A stretch of 64,000 nt of DNA from NCBI GenBank assembly GCA_013397935.1, contig VZRN01004506.1:1459446-1523445 (forward strand). Reading direction: 5' to 3'. The notes under the pieces were generated by a model, which did no database searches, was not told the DNA's origin, and worked only from the letters and a program-made list of their open reading frames with translations. Shown in pieces: positions 37,401-51,400 of this stretch. Numbering within the stretch: the first letter of the stretch is position 1; each line of letters starts with the position of its first letter. The translations under genes and the position numbers were made by a program. The stretch is from Dasyornis broadbenti. Taxonomy: Eukaryota > Chordata > Aves > Passeriformes > Dasyornithidae.

Positions 37401-40005
37401 ATATAAGTCTAAAACTAAAAATCTAAATATTTACTTTAACAAAATACAGTGAGGGGAAAAAAGGATGGGTGGATCAAAAGTGCAGAGCCTTCTGAACAGA
37501 CTCAAAAAGGAATCTAAAGAAGTATATATTTATTTGCTTTTAAAAATACAACATAAAAAAAAAAGAAAAGAAAAATTACTTAGGTGGCACATTGGAATAG
37601 AAATTTAAATTTGCATTGAGAATTTACATTTTGTAAAATACACACGTGTATGTATTAAACACACACACTTGGTTACCCCTAGACACAGAAAAAAGTGTCC
37701 TTGCTTCAACTGTTGACTGACTAAAGCATTAAGATCAAACACCTAATGGGATCCCACTGCAAACGGAGTCTCCAAATTCACTTTTGTGCGCCCCTCAACA
37801 GGTAAATCAACCTTCGGCTGTGCCTCAGCCACGGGACACCAGAGCAACGTGTGCAACTGCTGTAAGAGAGCCCTTCACAATCTCAAAAGAGACACTGCCA
37901 ACCCTCTGCTAAACTTCATGGGGTAATATAAAACATATGCAAATAGATGAATGGCTTAAAATTCCTTTGGATTCTATTGTAGAGACAGCATGCCATCAAT
38001 TGTAGTAACTGCTTTAACATGCAGAAAATGACCATGGATGTGGTCCCTGAAGCAGAGCAGTGATTAATCATTTAGAGTTAGGGGAGTATTTTGTTGTTTA
38101 AACTTGTTTCCCTCCTTGAATTTGCATCCCCTAGGCCACCAGAGTTCGAATGGTGATCACAAAGGAGAGGCAGGTAGCAAGCTGATAGAAAATACCAAAA
38201 AAGGGGAGTGTTCTCACCGTGCCTTGATTCACAAGGCAAATCCAGTACATAACTGACTTTACCAATAAAGTCTAACTCAGTTACACTGAACGTTTCTGAG
38301 ATACTGAACTGCATCTAGTTACCTGCGTCTACTGCATACCACTCATTTGAGGTAGTAATCTAATATCAAAAGACATTTTATAAGTAGGACTATTCCAAGA
38401 CCTTGTTACTTTTACGAGTCTGAAGGATAAATAAATAAAACTGACATATAAAAGTCTCAAAAGCACAACTTTACATTACATATCCCTCATTTCTAAGTTC
38501 GGACTCCATTTATGAACGCAAATTACAAATGTAAAATGTGCCACTCAGAAATGGAAGGACAGATATATACACAGGCAGCTAGAAACCCACAGCAGTCATC
38601 TAGATTTGTGAAAGGCAGCGCAATTACAAGCAAAATAAATGTCATCCACAGCAGAGCCCCATAGGCGCTACCTGCAGTCAAGCAATAATTGAGTGTTTGG
38701 GTATTTTAACTTTGTGTCATCTTAACAAAGAGCCCCATTCTGTCTACGCTATAACTTTATCCCTTCCACTGTTAGTAATGCAGCCATGCTCAGAATGAAA
38801 CGGCTTTGCCATACTGACATTGTAAGGCAGGCTAAAGTGTTGGCACAAGAGAAAAATGGAAAAACATAACGGTACATGTGGATTTGAAATCAGTAATGTT
38901 TCAGAAGTTTTAACTTTTAAAGAAAATTAAAATACAGAGTTAATACATCATGCAATACCATATGTGACCCAAACAACAAAGCTTTTATCCATCCACCTGA
39001 GAGCAATTGATCTTAACCAAACTCAGTTAGTTAAAACTTGTTGTTTCTCTCTACTAGCTCTCTACATTAAAGAGCATGATAACGCATCTCTGAAGGTAAA
39101 AACCTTTTGAAAACTCCAGGGTGACACTAAGCTAGGAAATGGGTGGAGATTTCCCTTTCCATATTGCATAAAGAAAGACAATTTTTCACATGGACAAGAT
39201 TTTCATATGGACAAGTCTCTTATCACTTTGCATTAGATGAAACAAACACAAACTCTATTTCTGTTCTGAATAAACACTCAGAAATGTTTCTGCCACCAGA
39301 GAGGGAAAAAACACATCCACATTAATCTTCTGGAAATGAGTGAACCTGTTTTCTTCCAAGTAGAAGAAATGTCCTTTTGAGACCATGTCTTTAGCAATAA
39401 CAGAATCCCAGTTCCAAGACAGCCAGACTCTTGTTGGACTGGTACGTGCCTCCTTAAGGAAACATTTAGCTCTCAAGGGTGCAGTGCCTTTCCTTCATCC
39501 CTTGCTGCCCTCAGACCACAGGAAGGATTCAGGACATGGCAGAGCAACCGCTATCCCAGCATTCACGTTTGACAGGAGGATTTTTAAAAGAAAAGACCAC
39601 GTGGAGAAATGATATGGAAATAAATATCTTCACGTTCGGTTTTGCATATGTAGATGGCATCTTTTGTTTCAGCTAGGACAAAACATCAGAGTAAATAAAT
39701 CTTGAATACAACCATTTAAAAACAAACCTTGCGCTAACACATTCAAAAGAGGAAGAATTTTTCTGTATCTACTAGTGCAATTAAAAATATTAGAGGTCCG
39801 TGGCCTGTGTTTCATACCTAAATGTTGTACTAAACATGCCAACAAATGTTTTAATCCAAATTTCACAATGTTTTCCCCAGCAGTTCTAGCACTGGGATAA
39901 AACTTGCCCTGCTCTATTTCTATGAAGAATAAATGGAAAAAGAGATTGCTGAAAGGCAGTCCGCCCAACAGACAAGACTGATTTTATGAGTGATTTTATA
40001 ACAGT

Positions 40006-40043
<38 letters not shown>

Positions 40044-43000
40044 GATCTTTGCAGTAGCTTACCAAAAAAACTTGTATTTTTTCTTGAGTAAAGATGCTCT
40101 GTGGACATAGCTGGCTTTGTTTCTACAAGCACAAGATTGCAGTGCTCTCACACTCAGAACGAGTGCATTATCCTGATGTAGGTATGTGCCTGGCCAGAAA
40201 CAGTAAAACAGTCAGTTTGTGACTAGCTGGAATCAGGAAACGCTTTTGAGGCTTGGCTGTATCTGCAAAAACAATTTTTTCAGACAAAAGGCTGTAATTA
40301 GAAAAGAGATATTCCAAAGGGATTTCCAAAGAGCATTAATCTAGGTCAGCATTAATCCAGTCTCAAATGGGATTCAGCTTTTTTTCCTGCATCTTTCCAC
40401 TGAAATGCTCATTTTAGCAAAGCTTTGAGAAACCAGCGAGATGGCGTAAATAACCTTTGCAATTTAGACAATGAGATTTAGAAAGAGCTGCTGTCAATAT
40501 GCTGCAGCCCTTGTTACCTTTCCTTTTTTCTTCTGTACTTCTCATAGACAGATGTCTCATGGACACTGAAGGTCACACAAGGGAAGAATACAGCGCAAAC
40601 CTCTGTGGGGGAAAAAAACCAACCAACATTGAAGCTTTTGAGGGAACATTTTTCTTAGTATGGAGCCCTGCTTTTCCAAGATAGCTGAAAAGTAAAACAT
40701 ATAAGCATCAAAAATCAGCAAAAGGGTCAGTGACTTTTATGTACTTCCCCTGCACACACCTGGAAGAGGTAACATATCAACATTACTGTGCGTTTAATAC
40801 CTAAGCCTGATGCTAGGATATTCCACAAAATTAGCAATAACTTCTTGTTTTGATTATTTAGGTAAAGAAAGGCAAAACACAGAGACAACTTTATGCAATT
40901 GATTTTTAGGGAGAATTCATCTCACCCAGTTTGCACTTTTCTTACATTATCCCTAATTCTACAAGATGGGCTTCCTCAGTGGCTTGAAATAAAATCTCAG
41001 TTCTTTCCATCCCAATAAAAGCATGCTGTACTCCCATATGGAAGCACCTAACTCCTCAGCATTAACTATCAGATGTTTCCAAATGCTTCAGGCTGTATCA
41101 CAAGCATCTCTCATCAACAAAGATAATTTCTTTTTCTTTTCTAGAAAATAATCCTATTTATGTTTAAAATACCTGCATATTAAAAGTTAACATCAAGACA
41201 GATTTTAAAACATTATTTTAATTGTAGTATCTGTTATGGCATGGCTTTTCCTTAAGAACAAGAATTAGGCAGAAATATCTTCCTCTCCCACACTTTTTGG
41301 ATTGTTAAAGCCTCTCCTCCCTGGAAGTATCAGTGCCAGTTAAATCTTTCCTTTTGCCCCCCCAAAACCCTGACTTTGTTCTATCAAATTTTGAAAGAAA
41401 TTTCTAGAACATGCTCGTGTGTTCTGGAAAGCTGCCACATTCAAGCAGCAGCAGCTGAAAGGTCATGAGGCTTAACATAGAAGTGTATCATAAAATCAAG
41501 TTTGAAGGGGTTTTGGAAAAAGAAATACAAAATGCAATTTATGAGGCTCGTCTCCACTCAGAGTTCTGTGATACAGACCATGACAAGTTGCCAATTTGCC
41601 AGCATAAATAGGAAAATGGTTATAATTATGTTTCCCTTTGCTGGTGTTCTGGAAAGTTTCGACCATTTAGGATGTTCCAGGGCCAGTGGTTATCCAAGAA
41701 GCACAAGAGGAAGGCCACAGCAGGAAGGAATTGTGCATCACTGAGCATGAGGGTGCCAGTCCAAACGTGGGGTACCAGCAAATGCACCAAGATGTTTGTA
41801 AGGGGAAATGAAACTGCTGAGAGGCCTTAAAAAGGCTGAATTTACCACTGGGTTCCCACGAGAGCCACATCCTATGGGAGAATGCAAAAATGTGACTCAG
41901 CTACATGACAGCTTTCCAGAGGGATGGAGTCAGGATGATTTTGTCAGTGAATTGTCTCATACTTTTACCACAGACTGCACAGAAATGACTGGCAGAGTTT
42001 TGTTGTTGACTTCTGTAGATGATTACAGCATGAGCAAGGTTTTGAGATGGTTTTTACAAATTTTTTTTTTTCTTTTTGAGTAAGAGTCTTAAGACATCTT
42101 TTACGTAGACATGCGTGAAGGAAAATTGGAAAGAATTAATTCACACCTACTGCCCCCAGCATCTAGCTTTCCGCATAGCATAGGTTTGTTAAAAAAGGTG
42201 AGTCACCATGGAAATGTAATCTAGTCCCCTAAAATTAAAGGCTAATAATGTCTCTTTATGTGCCATGCCACCTTCTAGTTTCACCCACATTAAATAAAAA
42301 ACCAACATAAAACACAGAAAAAGTCCCTGATTATATGGTTTGTTGCTGAAATTTGTGTCCAAAAGTGTATTCATTTGGTGAACACCATCTTTGTGTTAGG
42401 TGGCAAATATAAAACAGACCTCACCCATTTGCATATTTCTGGTTCGTGCAGTATTTTACTGAGACTGGATATAACAACCATAAATAACTGAGGCAAACCA
42501 AAACCGCATTTGTATATTCAAATTCATAATTAAACACATTTCCATTGATACTTATTTTGTTTTCTCACAGTGAGCAATTTAACAGGAAAAAGACTGACAA
42601 AACTATACCAGAGTCAGTTATTCATTCGTTCATTTTTTCAGGAAAACTGTTCTGCTTGAGAAATATTAGAGACAAATTCTATGGGTCATTCAGGGATCGA
42701 AGAAAATTGACAGAGAGGGCTAGCAACATTCATTTTGGTCTCAAATGAGCAGCAATAGCAGAGAAACTGCCAAGGCTCCTTTCCTATGCCAGAAACACAA
42801 GCCAGATCTTATTCATGGCTTAGGAAAATTAAGTCAGTGTAGCAAAGTTGGCCAACTAGCTCACCTTGGACAGAAGGTGTTTGGGCAGAAGTTCTAGACT
42901 GTGGTTCTAGTTTATTTGGGTTGGTATAAAATACTTTACCCACCCCATGCACCTCTGTGTAAAACCATCCTTCCTAAGGATGTTAAATTTGAGGGCGTGG

Positions 43001-43371
43001 GCTTCGAATATTGAGCGTTATTTCAAGCATTTTGCAGCAAAAAAAAAAATTGGGTTTGGACAAGCAATTTCTACTTCACGTCATCAAAACTATGTCAACT
43101 TGATAAATCACCTATTGAAAATGTTATAGGTCATAATCCATACATTTAGCATTATCCAGTGAAAGAAGGCACCAAGGAAGCCTTGGTCATCACCTACTGA
43201 CATTTTCATTTAACCGTAAAGCAAGGAAATTAATGATTTCAAAGTCAGGAGCTGATATTTGAGGAACCAGGGATTTGCAGAAATGTAGAGAGCTTAGTTG
43301 GGCCAAGAAAGAATGAAAAACAACCTGATCTGAGGCCTCAGATGTTATCATTTCTTCAAACTGAGACAGAA
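34450..43371. other. Gene-free single-copy stretch
   Basis: No exon or transposon end is supported. Simple A-rich runs occur at 37555-37575 and 40009-40041. ORFs are 99 codons or fewer with no domains. The region 38600-38830 is low in repeats and of mixed composition and might be conserved regulatory DNA; this cannot be tested here. Confidence 0.6.
40009..40041. repeat. Poly-A tract, 33 bases
   Basis: A homopolymer of 33 A residues with no recognisable retroposed body on its 5' side. The poly-phenylalanine minus-strand ORF is an artefact. Confidence 0.95.
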
Positions 43372-43422
43372 CACTTGGACTCAATGATCTGTTTTTCCAG
43401 CCTAAATGATTCTTTGATTCTC
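43372..43422 (+). mobile_element. Very short CR1 3' terminus
   Basis: CACTTGGACTCAATGATCTG, then TTTTTCCAGCCTAAATGATTC and TTTGATTCTC, match the last 50 bases of sense CR1 (CTTGGACTCGATGATCTT, TTTTCCAACCTGAATGATTC, TATGATTCT). Only the extreme 3' end survives, and the terminal repeat unit is present twice in degraded form. Confidence 0.75.
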
Positions 43423-46400
43423 TGTCTACAAAGGGGACAGGCAACATGACAATCTGGAGTTGCAGTCCCAAAGCTTGTGGAATTTTGTTGAAGTTGCCAT
43501 TTCACCCAAACTGAGGAACTGGCAGTACGTTTCACATCTCTCAGAAGTGAGGCAGGCAGCAGTGTGAAAATTTTCCTCTGGTCCAGGAGCCCTCCAGGAG
43601 GAAAAACAGAGCAGCCCGAGACGGAGGCACTCACAAATCGTCCATCACCAGAAGGAGCAAATGTCCTGCTCCTGCCAACAGCCCCACCAGCTGCCAACAG
43701 CTATCACAGGAGGACTAGGAAACAGCTCAGAGATCTCTGAGGCCACATTCAGAAATGGAGGGATCTCTCTCGTGCAGCATGAAGACAGCTGGAAGCAGAC
43801 ATCAAACGTGGCAGCTGCACGGGGAGCACCTTGCCTGAGCCTGTCCCCATCTCCTGGCTCTGGGGACGTGCAGACCAGAGGGCTCAGGGCTGCTAGCAGC
43901 ATAAAAGCCTGGGTGGACCAACCCAGCCACTAAGGACTCCACTCCCTACTGGATTTGGAGAGAGGAATTAGCAGTCACAGGCCTCCACGTAATCCCAAAC
44001 ACCATTGCTCACACGATGATGCAAGGCCACGCTCACTTCCCTCCACATGCGTGCATCTGAAATCACAATCTCACTTGCACAGGTTAGCATCAAGGAAAAG
44101 GGTTAACACCAAGCTCCACTATTATTAGGCTCCTCAAAAATACTCAAACTAATCTTTTCAGGTCCAGGGTTTGGGGGACACATTTTTTCAAAATGTGTTT
44201 TTAAGCTCTTTTTTGTGCTGCTTTTCTATAAATTCTCATCTGATTCCACCCCCACCCCACCCCCCCCAAATTACTGGTTTCACTTATCTTTTGCATAAAT
44301 ATTTCTCTGAAAGCACTTAAAATAAAAATTATTTCAATTTATTGACCCACAAAAAATAATTCCATAATTCAATCAGGGATAATAATTGTTCTTGAAGCTG
44401 TGAAATGCCTCAACTGAAATTTTCTGTGTAATGAACTATAAACTTTTATATTCAATAATAATGAAGTGTACATTCACTGAGGCATTCATTTCTAACCACA
44501 TAGTTTTCAGAGGAATGACATTTTTAAAAGCAGTTACACTCCACACTAATTAATTTTGAGAACATAAACACTCTCCAAAGTCACAAAATTAGGCAATTAT
44601 ACAATAATATGTTATAATCATAACAGCTTTTCAGTTCTGAAGTTTTTGGTTTTTTTTTTTAACTTATTTTCTCACCATCGCTAGGCTCTTGGCGCATATG
44701 GACGAATATTACAAAGCCAATCAGCAATACAAAATGTATGCTTTGCATTTTAGCTTAGACTTCTGGTGTTTGCAGAACAGTGTGTGTCTAACTGCTGTTC
44801 CCACAGCTGTAAAGCTTTAAGACTTAAGAACGCATTGAACCAGAGTCTGTCCTCACATAATTGGAGTGGTGCAAAGTTTTGTTTGGGGGTGTTCATTTAA
44901 AACACAAAGCCCCATCTGACGAACCCCAGGTTCCTCCCCACATGATAAAAGTGCGGCGTTGTTCATTACCCTGTGACATGTAATTAACATGATGATTGGC
45001 GCTATACACCTTATAAACAATGAACACTTTTTTCTTATTTCCTTTTAACTACCACCATTTAAAATCAGTAGGGGAGAGGGTGGAAAAAAAAAAGATACAG
45101 CCACTGAGGGAATTTCCAAATTAAGAGGTCCTTGAGATTCCAAAACAAACCCAAAAAACATAACAGACACTCTTCTTTTCATAAAACACTCACAATAGCA
45201 GAGGCCCAGCTTACAACTTTTAACCGCTGCAGCGCTCACCCTTCCAGGCAGGATGCTGAGGTCGTACAAAGGGATCCCACAGCTACTGCACATCACGGGC
45301 TCATGAATCTTTTCCCGTGACAGGTACAGACCTTGGGACTGGGGCGGGAGCCAGGCTGTCAGAGGAAAAGCTCAGTGAATCTGCAGTGGCAAAGGCTCAG
45401 TGTGAGAAATCCTGCAACAGTCTGGAGGATTTACCTCCAAGCATCCACGTTACACCAACTGTTCTGTAAGACCCAGAGCACACCTACTTGTCACCCTGTT
45501 TCAGTCAAACCTATCAAAAGTATGCACAAACCAAGATGTTGTCAATCTTTAAGCTACTTCCTGAAGACAAATATATCTATCAGAGCTGAGAAATTTTTCC
45601 TTTTGTTCTGTCAAAACCTTTCTTACTTTCTTGAGTAGTTCAACCCATTATAGGCATTTGAGGGAAATGTGGAGAAAACTTTCTTCAACTCTTTTTTCCA
45701 GTTGCTGTTTATTAAACATAATGTAGTAACTCTGGCTAGTTCTTAGTAACCAGTGAATAATTCTGCTAATTCTATTTGAAATGTAGCCTAGGACCCCAAA
45801 TACTTTCTCCAGTTATGTACAATGTAGCCTTCAGTCTTATTTCTGAGAATCAGGGTACCAAACTTGTTGCTGGAGCTGCTAAAATGACAGATAAATCATG
45901 GTTAACCTACCATTTAAAAGAACAAGACCCCTACAGATATTTTCTAAGTCTTCCTTTTAGTCTCATTGAGAAGAAGAGATCTGAGTAAAACTATTTTTCA
46001 GCCAAACATGTCCCGAAAGAAATCACAGACTCTGGCTGAGAAATAAACAATCAATCACAAAACAATTACGATTTCTATTAATTCTTTTGGTTAGGAAAAT
46101 AAAACCTTTTTCCGTTATTCTCTGAAGAGGACACGTCCAATTTGATGTTTTTCTTATTAAACCTTTTGTTTTCAAAGCCTCTCTTTATTTTGAAATTTGC
46201 CTGCATTTTAATCACAAAACAAATGCTATTGGAGTGAGCCAAGCAAAAAATCAACAGCTCTAGTCACAAGATCATGTTCCACATTTAGGGTGTTGTCCTG
46301 CCAGAGAACACAATCTCTTTTGCAACTGCACCCTGCTCTCCTTCAACCTCTTGCCTTGTGTCTCAGGCCTCAGGAAGGTGGAAGTTTTTGGCGTTGCAGT

Positions 46401-48304
46401 TTACCTTCCCCTTCAACTTTTGGCTCATCCCTAGGGCATATCTGATGGGCTCTAATCCACCCTAATTAGCCTACTGGGAAAACAACAGATAGTTTGCGAG
46501 ACTTGAAAGGCTTGTTCAGGAAAGTCGACATCTCTGGCAAAGAGCTTAATGTGTCTGCAATCAAGACAAAAGGAGAGATTGGATCACTATAATGAACTCT
46601 AATTTTGCATTGCTCTAGAAGGATAAAATGAGGGTGAATTGAGGCTCTGAAATCTTTTAGCACAAGAGCAAATGAAAGCTTTAAATTATGCATTTTTTTT
46701 CTGTCAACTGAATAAGCACGACTTTATAAGCATGATTTAATCCAAAAAACAGATGCACTCTTCCCTTAAGACAGAAATCTAAGCCAACTGGCTTGCATAA
46801 GCATTTTCTGTGCGTGATTATTGGACGTGGCAGGTTGAAAGAACCAAGAAGCAGGATTTTGAGCCATGGCAGGAGATGCAAAGAACAGAGGTCCAAATCT
46901 TCACAGGAAATAAAAGCAGGCAAGAGAGAGAGAGAGAATAGTGGGGGAAGATATTCAGCAGCATTTAATCGCGGAGTTCAGGAATCAGGCTCTGAATGTA
47001 GTGATGACATGTTCAAGTGGCGGTGGGTCCTCTTTGTGCGGTTTTGCTGCGCGAGCAGCATTGCAAGTTGTCGTGCATCATCCATAGCCATGGTTACAAT
47101 TTTTACCTACTAATGATTCCATTGTGATTAATGGATGTTCCCACTGCATAAGGCAGAATACTGATGAGGAATGTGAAGGGCAGACAATAGTTTAACTATC
47201 TTTGATTAAAGTCTCACTTTGCATTGGGCAAGCTGCATTCATCATGTTGCCTCTCTCTCAGTTTTCCGTTCTTCCCGATTATCGATAAATTGAACTAACA
47301 GATCTCCAGCTCAGTCAATTTTTCTCTATTCTGTTTTGTGCACTGTCTCTCATGCCTTTTCGAGACAGAGAAAAGTAGGAGCCCCCTACACTTGGAGTTA
47401 ACTTTGCTTTTGTAGCAGAATGCATGTAAACCTGTGTGTGTCGCTCTAACCATGTCTCCAGCTTATTAAGAACTAATTACAGAATATCCCGGATAAAGTT
47501 TTAAAACATTAAGTTAGATTTAATGCTAACATATTACTGTATGCAAAATTTACTGCTGATTGAACTCTTCAGTCAGCAGTAAATAACCTGAATGTTTGGA
47601 CCTGTGAACACAAATGACTGGAAACTTGACTAAGTACAGAGGACAAATTCTGGCCCACAGTGCACCTACACAACTGTCACTGATTCAGTAGGAAGAGCAA
47701 CAGTTCACCCTTCAGATTGCTATTAATTACTGCTGGTTTTCAGTTTTGGTATTTCAATGTCACTTAATTTTGTTCTGATGTTTCCAGCTGCTTTTGAGAG
47801 CTTCACGAAGTTTTTGACTTTGCTCCTTGTGTAAAAAACTGAACACATCTTGGTGCTTTCCCTCTGTTTATTCCCAGGTCCCTTGTACTGAGTGGAAAGC
47901 AGAGAAGCCTGAGGAGCAGCAGATGAAGCAGGACCCCAAAAAAACAGGAAAGTGAAAGCTGGCTGCTGCCAGCTCCCCACCAACACGCACTACATGAGAA
48001 CTAGTGCCTGTAATCCCCTATACGTGCACATGCATATGCATGACTGTAGTGCCACTGATGAATAGAAATGTTTGTCTCGCTCATGTGAAAAGACATCAGC
48101 TGCTTTTGGCTTCAAAGTCAAGATGTCTGGTTTTAGCCTTTTTTCTGTCAGAGACACCTGATGGATCTGGACTGAATCCCACATGGATAGATCAGGAGCA
48201 TTTAGCTAACTTTTCTGTAGATCGTGTAGAGTTAAGGGAGATGTCTAAAGTCGATATCAATGGTCTTAAAACTTTTGTTAAAGTCTCTCTTTTTTCTTCT
48301 TAAG
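43423..48304. other. Gene-free stretch with possible regulatory DNA
   Basis: The first part (43560-43940) is GC-richer than its surroundings, with several CpGs and ORFs on both strands (85-113 codons) that carry no domain. 44300-45030 is AT-rich with homeodomain- and SOX-like words. 46960-47300 is a low-repeat stretch with many factor-like words (CTTTGATTAAAG, ATTATCGATAAAT, CCATAGCCATGGTTAC). A GA run lies at 46923-46937 and a 12-bp inverted repeat at 47548-47584. None of this amounts to a gene. Confidence 0.55.
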
Positions 48305-48439
48305 GAAGATACCAGTATGCTGAGAGCTGTCAAAGAGAGAATAGAAGAGCTCAAATCCATGTTTGTCAGACAGAGGAGATGGGCCAGAAGTCGTGCACAG
48401 AATAAGGAGACCTCTTTAATCCTAGTTGGGTATTTACAG
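48305..48439 (+). other. Candidate internal exon (45 codons), unidentified
   Basis: A long pyrimidine tract (CTCTCTTTTTTCTTCTTAAG, 48285-48304) forms a strong 3' splice site, and CAG followed by GTAATC at 48437-48445 is a good 5' splice site. The 135 bases between them are an exact multiple of three. Only the frame starting at the first base stays open; the other two have stops. The 45 residues begin EDTSMLRAVKERIEEL and are rich in charged helix-forming residues with a basic middle (RQRRWARSRAQNK) and a hydrophobic end. It could be a coiled-coil exon of a coding gene, an exon of a long non-coding RNA, or chance. I cannot name a protein, and no partner exon in a compatible phase is visible nearby. 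Confidence 0.3.
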
Positions 48440-51400
48440 GTAATCACATAAATAAGAGACGTATTAACATACACATTAACTTAACTTCAAAAAGAAAACC
48501 ATGAACTCCATGGGTTTTTCTCCAGCCCAAAAAAAAGAACTTCAAGTAACTGACAGCTTTTGTGAATCAGCAAAGAAATTTATCTATCTCCAAAGAGCTT
48601 CCAGTTACGATGTGTCACACAGTGATACCAAAGTGATGGACTACTATTTAGTCTTGCATCCTGCCCTGTTTTCACATTGTACGAATCAAAAGCTGTACAA
48701 AATACTTTTAAAGGCAAGTATTTGTTTCTCGGGACCGGTGACAAAACAATGTTTTTAACTAGCTACAAACCTAAACCCAGAAACTCTGTGGAACAATTAT
48801 ATTTCCCATTTTCTTCTTGTTCTTCAAAAGTAATTAAAAATACCAACCCTACAACCACAATCAACCCCTTGATTTGTTTTAAAATAAAGAACGTAAACAT
48901 TACCAGATTATTAACTTGAAACCTGGTGAACAGAAAAGGAAACTCTGATCTGATAATATGTGTTAGTCTTAGGAAAGCCGTTTCATATATTATCGAAGTC
49001 CAAAAGAAATTACAAAAAAAATTTGACCATTTGAACTATTTAAGCAAAACATGAGAAATACACTACATGGAAAAAGTGTGCAGAGGTAATTGCAAAAGAA
49101 CCAGATGTCTTCGTAGGGCTTTTCAGTCTTTAACTTCAGCATCAGTATGATAAAGAGCAACGTAAAAACCTGTCACAGCTACAGCCAAGCAAGCACACAT
49201 ACGCACAATTTCAGCACAGCCAAGATATGACATTTTTAGGAACATGGAGTGCATCCATTTTGTTCTCATGTTTGTACATTTCTGTAAGCACGGCCAAGTT
49301 TTTGCAAGGCAGAACTCAAAGAGAAAAGCCAGGAGGCTGGATAATGCTGAGTGTAGTCTAACAGGATATACCGGGCGATTGGTTTCCCTCCAGATGTTTT
49401 TCAATGGAACCAGTGTTTCAATGGCCAAGTTTCACTAAGCTCCATGATGTCAAACATAAGGTTCCCTACCACATGACTCAAGAAATTAAGGATAAAAGCA
49501 CTGACTTAAGTGTGATCGTGAATCTGGATAAATTCCTAGGAATAAATTCTTGTTGCAGAATGCCTATATTGACAAAAGACACACAGATGTGTGTGTATGA
49601 TGAATTAAGATAATGAAGCTTAATGAAGATAAGTGAAATATTAAAAGAGTAAAAATGCATGAACATATATTAAAAAAAAAATGTGAAAATATAGGAACAA
49701 TAATTAAAAAGTGTGATTGTCCTGGTCTGGTAACCAAAAAGCTATCGAAACATGTAAAAATCTTGCACCAAAAAAAAAAAGAGAGAGCCTCTGCTTAGTG
49801 TCACATTCTCCTCCTCTCTTTTACATTGAAAAGAGGGATTCTTACATTATCAGACTGCAGCAGAACCTGTCCTCAGAAATACACTAAAATATCAGTACCT
49901 GCTCTTCAGGAAAAAAATAGATTTCTGTAGAATGCCTGATAAGCTCCCACCACTCTCGTATCATGCTCAGGCAACCTCAGCTAAAGGCCTTGCCACTGTT
50001 CCATCTGTGATTCTAAAACACAGTATCACATGATTTCACAACTGGCTCGCATTATCTCCTACCACATAAAATCCTTGGGATGAATGTGCCATACTTAGTT
50101 AACTCAGTATTTTTTTTCCAGTTATGGAGAAATAAAGAACATCTACATACCAGGTTAAGATTCCTTGGAATGTTTGAGAAGAGGATGCAAGTCTATAAAT
50201 CATTTGAAAATGGACATGCACAGATGGTTTTAATTGACATAAGGACATGATTCATAGCAGAATATAAGAAAAAATCTAGCAACTTTATTTTGGTCTACTG
50301 ATTAACCCTCCTGCACAATCTCTGCATGCAACCAGTGTTGGGACTTGGGGTTTCAAGCACCCTGCTGACAAACTGTCCAGAAATACAAGTGCCTGACACT
50401 TTCATGTCATTAATATTTTCAAGGCAGATGCTACAAAACAAAACAAAAAAACCCAAAACAAACAAACAAAAAAAAAACCATAAAGAAAACCCAAAAAAAC
50501 AAAAAAAATAAACCCAGAAGTTTTCTAGAGAATCAGTTTAGTAGAGCTCTGTCTAATTTCAAAGCTACACCCAGAATTTTAGAAATGCTCCAGATACCAC
50601 ATTGTGCTGGGAAATACCCTGCTTCTGGCACTTGTGAGATTTGAAGCTCTGCTGAATGTTAAAGAAGCTCAGTACTTCCTACGACAGTGTTTCTCACTTG
50701 ACTCTGCCAAATGTGACTTTTAGGCACTGATGATTCTCAAAGCAGAGGTCCTGCTTCACAAGTCTTCTGGAGGATTCAGCCAAAAATATTTACCTGTTTC
50801 TAAGGAACAGACAGGGGAAAACATAGGATTTTTGCTTCTCCTGAATAAGAAAAATATTAATAAGCTTTCCTTGTTAATTTGGTTGTGAGACAAAGCCTTA
50901 CATCAGACAGGAAAGTTGTCCTGTGTAAAGGATAGTCTTTCAACCACACCTGTAAAACTTTGCCCATATTTGGCCCACCCAGACTCTTACCAAAAAAAAA
51001 AAAATAAAAGACTATTTAAGCAAGTTCAGCATGACCTGGAAGTTGCAGCTGAACTGCTAATTTCCCTGAAGACTCCTCAACTCACTGGAACATGCAGCTG
51101 AACAATACATTTCCTGCAACTAAAGAACTTATAATGTCGCTTTTTATCCTCCATGACACTTTGGCTTAAGTCTGAAGGAGGAAAGATGTGACTGGATGCA
51201 CAGTTTGGAAGTGTGGGGATGGATACCAGCTAGTGACTGGGAAGGGAAGGCATTTTGTAAGAGGAATCAGGAGTGCAACTGGGCCTGCTTGGCCAGATAC
51301 TGAGGATGGAAACAGATACAACAGGCAGGAGACATTGCCCAGTGGAAATGTGTGGGAGCAGAGAAGGGAAGGCAAAAAATGTTGATATGTCCCTTGTGGG

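Noticed and set aside
47548..47584. Hairpin as a microRNA precursor
   Set aside because: The stem is only 12 bp and does not extend into the flanks; a precursor needs a stem of roughly 25-35 bp.
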